DNA of 64,000 bases from Mortierella alpina. Its lineage: Eukaryota > Mortierellomycota > Mortierellomycetes > Mortierellales > Mortierellaceae. Below are positions 55,316 through 64,000 of the stretch, piece by piece. A program made the translations under genes and the position numbers. A model generated the notes under the pieces. The model had not been told where the DNA came from. It saw only the letters and a program-made list of their open reading frames with translations, and did not search any database. The stretch lies in the NCBI GenBank assembly GCA_029449245.1, contig JANATF010000006.1, positions 682,001-746,000 of the forward strand. The letters are read 5' to 3'. Numbering within the stretch: position 1 is the stretch's first letter; each line of letters starts with the position of its first letter.

Positions 55316-57155
55316 TTACTTGCGGGAGGCAAGGGGGGAGCCAGGAAGACGGACCTCCTTGCCTTGGACAAAGACCTTCTCGTTGTTGCGATCGTCACCG
55401 ACAAAGAGGTACTTCTCGAACTGGGTCTCAATGGTATCGTGATCAAAGATATCGACAGGCGAGCCTTCGACAGCAGTGTTGACCAAGATGGCATCAAACT
55501 CCTTACCGACAACAAAGTTTCCGATGGTGTCCTCGAGCTCCATAACACGAGCACCTCCGACCGTGGCCAAGTAGAACAACTCGGCCACGACCAAGGTCGT
55601 ATCGGCATTCAGGGCGACTGAGCAGGTGCGAGAGCTGCGGAGGGCCTCAAGGATGGAAGGAGAGTAGCCACCAGCGACATCAGTTCCAAGTCCGACCTTG
55701 ATATCCTTGCTGAGCATTTTGCGGACATCAGCCATGCCAGACTTGAGGTTGAAGTTGGAGTTGGCGCAGTGAGAGATACCGGCATTCTTCTCCTTGATCA
55801 GATCAAGTTCTTCCTCCTTCATGTGCACGCAGTGGGCCATGATAGTGCGGTCGTTGAGGAGACCGTGATCGGCGTACACGGCAGTGTAGTTGGCAGAGTT
55901 GGGGAAGAGCGACATAGTGAAGCCAATCTCGTTCTGGTTCTCACAAAGATGGGACTGAATGGGGAGGTTGTACTCGGTAGCCAACTTGCCTAGCTCGGTC
56001 ATGAGCTCCGAGGTGCAGGAGATGGCGAAACGTGGGGTAATGATGGGCGTCACCAGGGGCTTGTGTTCGACCGAGGCGTTGACTTCCTTGACGTACTCGA
56101 TAAAGGCGCGGGTGTCACGGACAGAGGACTCGGTCGTTTCGACCAAGTTATCGGGCGAGTTCTGGTTCATGTTGACCTTGCCAACATAGGCACGCTGACC
56201 TTGCTCTTGAATGATGTTGACAAGTTCTTTGCAGGCGTCGAGATGGATGGTCGCGAACCAGGAGGCCGAGGTGGTTCCATGACGGAGAGAGCGGGCAACA
56301 GTCTTGGTGTAGATGCTGCGAGCATAGTCCTTGTCCACGAACTTGGCCTCCCGGGGGAACGTGAAGGTGTCGAGCCACTCAAGCAATGGCAAATCATGGC
56401 CGTTTCCGCAGAAGGTGTACTGGGGAGCATGCTAATGATTTTCCAAGTCGATATCCAGACGCATTAGATACGGACTCCATCCCTTGAGCGGGTTATGTTT
56501 GTACTAGGGGTGTAATACCGATGCAATTACTTACAATGTGGGTATCGACAAATCCAGGGATGATGAACTGGTCAGGGTTCAAGCGGACAAGCTAATCAGC
56601 AGAGGAGGACAAGGTGGCAGGCACAGAGCATTCGTTAGCGTTGGTTTAGAAGCGTTCAGCCGAAGGCATGTTTCAGCCGATGCGGGTGTGGGTGAAATAG
56701 GGTTAAGGGTTCTGTAACTTTTCCTGGGTCCAGTGTGACAAATGATGGGTGTGTGCAGCGCAACACCGAGTGATTAAGGGACTGAAGAGGACTGTGCTGC
56801 AGCCCAGCAGAGCGAGAGCTCGATGCAGGATTGCTGGTGACGATCCATCATTCCCGTTTCTCTTCATTGACTCGAGCGGGGGATCGGAAAGGGTGGGGGA
56901 TAGGGCAGTGGAGGAGGAGAGAAGGAGAGGATAATATCGAGGGTTATGACGCATTAGTCGTACCTTGTCGCCGTCAACACCCTCAAGCGATTCGTCGACC
57001 TTATCCTGGGCCACATTCTTGAGCAGCTTAGCAATCTGGCCTTGGTTGTCAATAAAGAGGAGACCCTGCTTGATGTACTCAATCTCCTTGATGGAAACGG
57101 AATGAATGAGGGTGCCGTAAAAGACCTTGGTGATGGAGGAGGCGAATGTCTGCAT
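55316..57155 (-). CDS. GUD1: Guanine deaminase
   Basis: This amidohydrolase-superfamily zinc enzyme converts guanine to xanthine and ammonia in purine catabolism. Exons on the minus strand are 57155-56964, 56591-56535 and 56431-55316, giving 454 residues, the normal size. The metal-binding start PGFVDTHIHAPQY spans the second splice and is followed by the guanine-deaminase WLDTFTFPREAKF. HGTTSASWFATIH, PIQSHLCENQNE, IMAHCVHM, ISHCANSNFNLKSGM and the final metal aspartate in VGLGTDVAGGYSPS are all present. No catalytic residue seems missing. A TATA box lies at 57290-57297 on the minus strand. Confidence 0.96.
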
Positions 57156-57289
57156 GGTGTAGGTGGATTGCTGGGAGGCGGAAGGAGCTATGGTGGAGTC
57201 TTGAGGAGGTTTCGCTGTATGGTCGAGCCGCAAGGTGGAAGGAGAAAAGAGCAATGAGAAAAAGAAAAGTGATTGAGGCGATGGTGGGC

Positions 57290-57297
57290 TTTTTATA
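57290..57297 (-). promoter_or_regulatory. TATA box of guanine deaminase
   Basis: TATAAAAA on the minus strand lies about 135 bp upstream of the start codon. A TATA box fits a gene induced by nitrogen source, but no GATA cluster was evaluated. Confidence 0.6.
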
Positions 57298-58561
57298 GCG
57301 ATTCCGTTGGCCATTGAGTAAAGAAAAACCACGCTTCAATACAACAGGTCCAGTCTTGTTCGATTCAATTGCTCCTCCTGGGGTCTGGCCTATTTTTTTT
57401 TTCTCCGCCACTAAGAACGGGGGTCATCGCAGCATGAAGACGTCTGGTCAAAAAAAAAAGTGGGTGCGCTCCGTTTTGCTGGACGCCCCGAAGAGCAACG
57501 CCTATAGCAATCGGGTTTGAGCATTCTAGGTTCCTTCAGCCTTCTTTCACTGCGACAATTGTTGTCCGACGGGCAAACCACCCACTTTTCTCAAATTCCT
57601 GTGTTTAGGCATCGACATTCCCCTCTGTTGACCTTGACAATGAAGACCTTCCCCAGTATTTCCCAAGGTGGGTCAATTGTTGACGGGGGACACGTATTCC
57701 ACCCATTTTGTGTAAATTAAGGAACGCTGACACAGTAAAGATATACTGCATCAAGAGCGCGCATCGTGAACCTTGATGATCAGATGCGCAAGAGGCGGAT
57801 CCGGCCAACAATGACCGAGAACAGAACCCGGTTTAGATATACCCCGCATTTCCCTGGCACGGAATCTCCGCCCAACCCATCTTTTGATGATCGAAGTTCA
57901 CACCTCAGAACCCAAACAACAATGGCTGGCGTATGGCCGGCGTTGTCTTTTGGTAACAATTGTATCGCTTTCATCCGTTGCTTTTGAGGAAAACACGATT
58001 GATTGAATTTGTGAACAAGATCCCCGCTTTTTACCATCGCTGAGGCTGCTTTATTGGTCAACGCCACGGATGCACCCTTCGAGGTGCTAGCTGGCACGCG
58101 ATATCTACCAATAGTGAAAGTGAGCATCATTCGTAGTATGTATAGCTGCTGCTCTTCAGGTACAGCACTTCATGGCCCCATGCTTCGCCCAGGATGCGAA
58201 GCCTTACACAAACTGATGGCCACATGGTGCACCCCCTAGATGTTTGAGTCTGTAGCAGTACAGGCCATTCAACTTTGTCACCAGAAGACCCCTTTTCTTT
58301 GGTCGCTCAGGTTAAGAGAGCTCACAGAGGTAGTTCGCATTCCTGCCCGTTCTGCGAGACTCCGAGTCAATGGCTTCCTGCTCATGCTACTCACCTTCCT
58401 CTCACTGATAGCACTACATACCTGAGAAGAAACAGGGACGGCGGGACTGACGAAAGTGACCCCGTTTCGGGTCCAAGTAAGGCTCGCAGGTGGTGCAAAA
58501 TGAATATGCATAACGCGGCGGTTGAGCTTTGAGAACGGGCGAAGCTGATGTCTACCGGTAG
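57298..58561. other. Intergenic region between GUD1 and the BRCT gene
   Basis: No gene is supported on either strand. Short ORFs lack recognisable content. Confidence 0.5.
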
Positions 58562-58567
58562 ACGCGT
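58562..58567. promoter_or_regulatory. ACGCGT (MCB-type) element upstream of the BRCT gene
   Basis: ACGCGT lies about 300 bp upstream of the TopBP1-like start, 40 bp from a CCGCGCG/CGCGCGG inverted repeat. Confidence 0.5.
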
Positions 58568-58607
58568 GAGGGGCATGGTGGTGGCAAAGGTAAACACGGA
58601 AGCAGTC

Positions 58608-58626
58608 CCGCGCGTTTTTCGCGCGG
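58608..58626. promoter_or_regulatory. Inverted repeat with E2F-like cores
   Basis: CCGCGCG, five T, then CGCGCGG form a perfect seven-base inverted repeat. TTTTTCGCGCG within it matches the E2F/DP core. It is 236 bp upstream of the TopBP1-like start, followed by an AT-rich stretch and a CT tract. Confidence 0.55.
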
Positions 58627-58862
58627 CAGATAAATGTATTAAAGCTATGCGCCCTTGACCTCTGCTCTTGACCCTCCCCCTTCGTCCTTTGCTACAGACC
58701 TTCGCCCAACACCCACCGCTAACTGCCAACCAACAACCACCTTGGTCACCTTTTGACTCTGGATACCTCGTTTTTCACGGGTCCCAATCCTCCCACTTCC
58801 TCGTTTTGTCTCGTTCCCCATTCACCTTCATGAAATCAACACACACCGTTTGAGCTTCAAGA

Positions 58863-61800
58863 ATGTTTAGACAATCACACTCTCGGAAGCCAGTAGCAAA
58901 ACCCGCCGCACAAAAGTCTGATGCGAAAGAAGCATCTCAACAAACCCCTCAAAAGCCTCTTCGTGGATGCATTGTTAGCTACACAGGATTGAGTGTACAG
59001 GAAAGGGTAAGGAGTGATCAGCTCCAAAGTGAATGACTTTTTTCTTGGTCAGCTCCTGGGACTTAGCCTTGTAAATGTTCATTCCTTAGGAGGATGTCAA
59101 TGTCAAAATCCGTGCCATGGGCGGCGAAGTGAGTGCGGACTTGACGAACGACATTACACACTTGATTGCGACTAAAGCTGGGTCGGAAAAATACATGGTA
59201 TGTCCTAAGCAATATGGACGCCCTGATTATCGCGTGCCTCGTAAACGCTGATTCTAAACCTTCATACTTTGGCTGTGCGGTAAAGGTCGCTTTTGGCCTG
59301 GGCATCCCTGTCGTCGAGCTAGCCTGGTTGGATACAATTCATGGTCTATGGACAAAAGGACAACCCGTGGACATTCAAAAGGTATACTGGCAGCCCTCGG
59401 CAAAGATTTTTGGTGGCACGGACTCCTCGACCCGCGAGTGATACTCAATGCTTTCCACTTTCAACTCCCAATAGGCAGTAGCCGAGTTTTCCACTGGCCC
59501 ACTCAAAGGATGCAGCGTCTGCGTAACGGGGTTCGTCACAGGTAAGTTGCCCCTCTAGCATGTTGCAACGATTATACTCATCACTACCTGACGTAGAGAA
59601 AATGGCAGATACTTATGTTGATTGAACACTGCTTTTAGACGAGCGACTGGAGATTCAAAAGAACACGCTGCTGTATGGCGGCAAATTCACCAACGATCTT
59701 CTGAAAGGCAACACCACACATCTAGTTTGCCAACGACCGATCGGAGAAAAGTACAGATCTGCCATGCTTTGGGGCGTGAAGTGCGTCCAGCGGAGCTGGC
59801 TGACAAGTACCATGAAAGCACTTGGTAAGACTTCAAGTTGTTTTCTAATGATGAATAAGGAGGTTGGCACCAACAAGCATCTAAGCATGGCTTTGTCATT
59901 CCTTCAATAGAAGTAGCAGATGAATCAAAGCATTCGTTTACAGAGTCAGGTACTTGAACCAACGCGTGCTTTTATTGCTGCGGCCTATTAGCACAAGTTA
60001 CCGCATGAATAACACCAAGGGTTTGATTTATCGAGAACAGATATCTTATCGGCAGCCCAGAGCACCAAACCAGTATCGAGAGCCAGTGGATCAAATGGGG
60101 ATCAGCGCCGGATCGAGGAGCTATCTGTTGTTGTCCCCGATGAGATGTACCTTGAAGCGTGCTTCATCTACCTCTGCCAGTCCTTCCCAGTCTCTGAGAT
60201 TCCGCAACTAAAGAAGATGATCCGAGTTGCGGGTGGAATCCATGTCACAGAGTATGACCCTCAGGGAGTTACACATATCCTGGTACCTTCGGACAAGCTT
60301 GATGATAGGTATGTACCCTGTGTCGAATGCTTACAATCATTTGTCTGAAAGCTGTTCAGACACTTATACGACTCTTTTTATTGCATCAGGACTTTGAACC
60401 TACTCGATAAGACTTCCCCGCTTCCATACATCGTCAATCAGCAGTGGTTGCGGCGGTCAAACAAGGAGGGCAAGATTCTTGCAGAATCCGACTATATTGT
60501 CCCTTTCCCTACACGCACAGAGGACGGACAAATCAAGCCGGTACGATTCGACGGTGCCACCACATGGACGACAGATTCCACCGTGGCACCAAGAGGATTC
60601 AACACAAACACGCGGGGCAACGTAGCAGCGCTGCGATCGAGACCAAAGGCCGTCCTTGCCTCTGATAGTCATAATCTGGCGTCAGAGCAATATGATCAGG
60701 ACTCTCATTACCAATCGGACGTGGATACACCAACGCAAATAAGCGCTGCATCAGACCCTGTGCCCGCGCATCGGCAAACAGTGTCCGCGCCATCGGTGCT
60801 CCCACCAGTCACTGCAGGACAGCCAACGCAGGGACGCAACGGCCTAAAGTCTAGGACTGCCTCAGGTCTGTTGACACACTCCCTACAAGGTCTCTCGATG
60901 GAACCTCAAGCAGCCGACAACTCTCTGGTTACGAGGGCCGATTTGCTGAATTTGGACGGGCCAGAAGAGTCACAGCAATCGAATATCTTTGTGAAGTTGT
61001 ACATCACGACTCACGGGTGCAAGGACTCAGTGACAGATGTCATTCGCGAGAACACACCTATCTTTGGAGGGACATACTTTGAGGAGACAGAAACACCGCC
61101 TGTACCCAATGCTTTGGTGCGCACTATAGTCCCGCTATCCATGTAAGCACTCTTTGCATAATTCTTTGCGTAACACCCTTTCATCTGAATCGATGATACT
61201 AATCCATGTCTCTTGGATACGGATAGGACCTGGGACGAGGCACAGCGTCAGAAAGGCGTTGTTGTGACCAACTGTTGGTTCGAGGCGTCTCTGCTCGAAG
61301 AGCGTGTGATTTCGAGGTACGATCACTTTTTGTACAAGCCAATGAAGACAATTCCAATTGAAGGTACGCTCTCTATTTCTACACTGGGAAATCTGGACAT
61401 TGATGTAGCCAAACAGATATATGTCTAACATGTTTCTCAACATTTCTTTCTGCGCTTTCATGATATATGCTAGGTTTCCAAAACCTTTCCATATCCGTCA
61501 GCTCAACACATCTGCGGGACTACGAATACAAGCAGATCGGCCGTGCCATCAAAGTACTTGGAGCCGAATATCTGGACAAGCTGAGCACGGTCAGTACCAA
61601 TCTGCTTATCTCAGACCAACCTGACGGACCAAAATACAAGTTTATGGCGGAGCATGACCGCCCTATCGTAACGATGGAGTGGCTTAAACAATGCATCGAG
61701 CAGGTAAGTAATCTCAAAGGTGCTGTTAAAGCTGAGCTACCTGCCGCAGGAGATTTCTCACACCAATATGATGAATATTATAGGGGGTACTACTGCCTTT

Positions 61801-63443
61801 CAAAGATTTTCTTTTAAAGTCTTCAGCCCCTGAGGGATCAAAAAAACCTGCAAGTGGTGCGTTGGTTCAACACCACCCAATGTCACGGCAAGGCAGCAAT
61901 GACAGCCAGCGGACCGTGAATTCCTCCACCAGCAGTGAACGATCCAATGGACAAGCTGTCCCATCCGATAAACCCTTGTTGGGCCTTGCGGTCGTTTTGC
62001 TTAGTCGAGTCGTTGGAAACCATACTGAAATGCAGAGCATGGTTACACAAATGGGAGCTCGCCTTTCGACGACGTATGACCCCTCTGCGACCCATTTCGT
62101 TCACAAGGGCAAAGCAACTGCAGACGCCAAACGGGATGTTCGAGCCGCGAAACGTGATGGCCTATACACTGTTGCACCGAGCTGGCTCTATACAAGCAGA
62201 GATACAGGACTACGAGCAAACGAACGGGAGCACCCAGAGACATACGACGACAAGCACCTGACACTGATCACTAGGGCTGTACATGTACCACGGGAGCGTC
62301 CGCCATTATCAGTCCTCCCGAGACGAGCCACGTCACCATTGCGGACACCGTCAGGCAGAAGCAGGAAATCCCCAGCTGCTGGATACGGACGGTCTGGTTC
62401 AACCTTTCAGCGTCAACAAAGCACGATGCCTAGTCCAAGCCAGGCTTTCCAAGGAACTGCTGCGGGAGCGACAAGCGCCATGTTCGCCTCAGATTCACTC
62501 CCGTCATCCGCAAGAACATCTTCAGTCAATAACAGCTTCGACTTGTCAATGAGTGGGGCGATAGACCATTCATATGGCAACAATGGACAGCTGGATGCAA
62601 GCAACTGGCAACTGGTACCGATTCTGCCCCCCAAGAGGAATACCGGAGAACGCCGAAAAAAGAGAAAAACTGCTATTGCAGGAGAAGAGTCGCCATCTTT
62701 GACATCAATTGCAGACATTTCTATGACCGTACCGGTAAGGATTTTGATTTGTAATAGCCGATGCCTCCGTCCGTTCCTAGCAAAGAAAGCGAGATTAACA
62801 AATGATCGTTTTATTTGCGCCTCGCTTTTTAGACACAGGACGAAGGCAACGACGAGCCTACCAATGCAGAGCAGTACTTCAAGTCGCAGGAGCGATATGG
62901 CGAGGACGCGGTGTATTGGGTGGATGTTGAAGGACGCGAGAGGAAGCGGGCGCTGATGGAATCAGTAGGATTGAAGACGCCGACGCCCCAGAGCAACTCC
63001 GGGTCGGAAAGGGACAAGAACGGAGGCATCACGCGTTAGTGCTTTTGGACTGTAACCTGCATATGGACTCATGTTGTCCTGTATCTTGTGCAGTTTTATT
63101 GACAGGCCATCTGTGTCGTTTGCATATCTACATCAACTTTTTTTTAGCTGAACAACGACCACAAGCACACTTCCTGTTGACAGGCATTAACGCCGCTGAC
63201 CGAGCACGTTTTAAGAAAGCAATTACGGAGCTGGGAGGCGTCGTGCTCGAGGACATAAGTCAAGATCAAGACGTGTGGAAGATGAAATGCACGCATCTAA
63301 TTACGAATGGAAATAAGCCACCTAGGACAGCCAAGCTGGTGCTGGCAATGGGAAACGGCTCTTTGATTGTCAACAAGGGTTTCATTGCCGCGTCGATAGA
63401 GCAAGGAGCGTGGGTTGACGAAGGCCCGTTTTTAGTCAACTGA
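58863..63443 (+). CDS. TopBP1/Dpb11/Rad4-like multi-BRCT checkpoint and replication protein
   Basis: This scaffold binds phosphorylated partners through BRCT repeats for replication initiation and ATR checkpoint signalling. Thirteen exons: 58863-59006, 59090-59197, 59286-59381, 59475-59541, 59639-59824, 59911-59949, 60041-60308, 60390-61142, 61227-61363, 61474-61703, 61784-62734, 62833-63034 and 63148-63443, giving 1158 residues with all junctions in phase. I count seven BRCT-like units: two N-terminal (LRGCIVSYTGLS; LKGCSVCVTGF), two middle (ACFIYLCQSFPV; IFVKLYITTHGC), one at QNLSISVSSTHLRDYE, one at LLGLAVVLLSRVVGN, and a last one (AHFLLTGINAADRARFKKAI) that ends the protein. The linker before the last BRCT is long and Ser-rich with a basic RRKKRK. 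Confidence 0.9.
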
Positions 63444-63894
63444 AGGACGATCTTTTCTGCTGGCATTCTCATCTTCTCCAGCTACATTTGAACAGAGCAA
63501 TATACCCATACTCACGTCTTCTCGCTAAAGCAACTGTATGCATGCTCGTACTCTACATGCCGTTGAAATAGACGCTCTCATATCTGTTTCATGCATGCAC
63601 AGACCCCGGCGTTTGCCATTGGATAAGTGGTAGGTGCAAGGGCCCATTGTTGTTTGCCCCGAAGGAGAGTAATCGTCCGATTGTCAGAGGTGATTGACGG
63701 TATCGCCTCACTCCACAGAGCAAAGTCGCTATTGCCAGGATGCCCCCTTGTGGTTTGAATTACACGTCTTCTCCATCATGTAAGGGTTGCAAGGGTGATC
63801 CAAGACAGAGGAAGAGCATACACTGGACACTTTTGCGAAATTGTGCGATCGCATCCTTTTCAACAGGTTGCTCCCCCCACCTTCAAGTCCTCAA
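63444..63894. other. Intergenic region at the right edge
   Basis: I see no coding signal between the BRCT-gene stop and the partial gene at 63895. Confidence 0.5.
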
Positions 63895-64000
63895 ATGCGT
63901 TCCTTTCTGCAGCTTAAACTCCCATACCACAAGTCTACTCTGCGTCCATCACCCGGACCCTTGTTTGCCTGTCGCTCGTTATTCCCCGTCCACAAGGTCT
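63895..64000 (+). CDS. Probable 5' end of a mitochondrial protein gene (truncated)
   Basis: The ATG at 63895 opens a frame that runs off the window. It encodes MRSFLQLKLPYHKSTLRPSP and then GPLFACRSLFPVHK. It is Arg/Lys/Ser/Leu-rich with no acidic residues, as in a mitochondrial presequence. The upstream 40 bp are CT-rich, as before other starts here. The product cannot be identified from 35 codons. Confidence 0.45.
   Translation, partial: MRSFLQLKLPYHKSTLRPSPGPLFACRSLFPVHKV

Overview
This is eukaryotic nuclear DNA from a filamentous fungus. The genes are compact and rich in short GT-AG introns, mostly about 75-170 nt, and many neighbours are head-to-head. The gene set is fungal: chorismate synthase Aro2, eRF3/Sup35, a Fta7/CENP-Q type kinetochore protein, and small secreted proteins. 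It also keeps genes that most Ascomycota and Basidiomycota have lost or changed, including a C9orf72-type DENN protein, a seven-BRCT TopBP1-like protein and an RPEL actin-binding protein. I infer an early-diverging lineage, most likely Mortierellomycota or Mucoromycota. This rests on gene content only; there is no rRNA or barcode in the window. I see no mobile element, tRNA, rRNA or CRISPR array.

Layout. 0-7.5 kb: the 3' part of VPS24 (ESCRT-III), SPT3 (SAGA), two CsbD-like stress genes flanking a membrane-protein gene, and VMA13 (V-ATPase subunit H). 7.6-18 kb: an AGGF1-like FHA/G-patch protein head-to-head with RRP36; a small secreted protein; a three-repeat RPEL protein; mitochondrial ribosomal proteins uL6m and uS14m head-to-head; and a disordered protein of unknown function. 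18-26 kb: the C9orf72 homologue, a single-pass surface protein and SUP35 (eRF3). 26-39 kb: a four-TM protein, a REX1-B domain protein head-to-head with a mitochondrial DUF6787-like protein, MCM3, a Mn-type cation diffusion facilitator and an annexin. 40-45 kb: GSH1 (glutamate-cysteine ligase) and ARO2. 45-51 kb: an unresolved disordered gene, a secreted protein and a TspO-like membrane protein. 51-64 kb: a CENP-Q-like kinetochore protein head-to-head with a Sec14/RhoGAP protein, guanine deaminase, the TopBP1/Dpb11-like BRCT protein, and the first codons of a probable mitochondrial protein at the right edge.

There is no operon logic; these are mostly housekeeping genes. Three regulatory readings are suggested by the sequence. 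MCM3 and the TopBP1-like gene, both replication factors, each have an ACGCGT box and an E2F-like TTCGCGCG element just upstream. ARO2 has three TGACTC cores (Gcn4/CPC1-type) in its promoter. The two CsbD-like genes each carry a good TATA box. Exon boundaries were worked out by hand from splice signals, reading-frame closure and family conservation. Almost all models close in frame; the exceptions are flagged in their entries.
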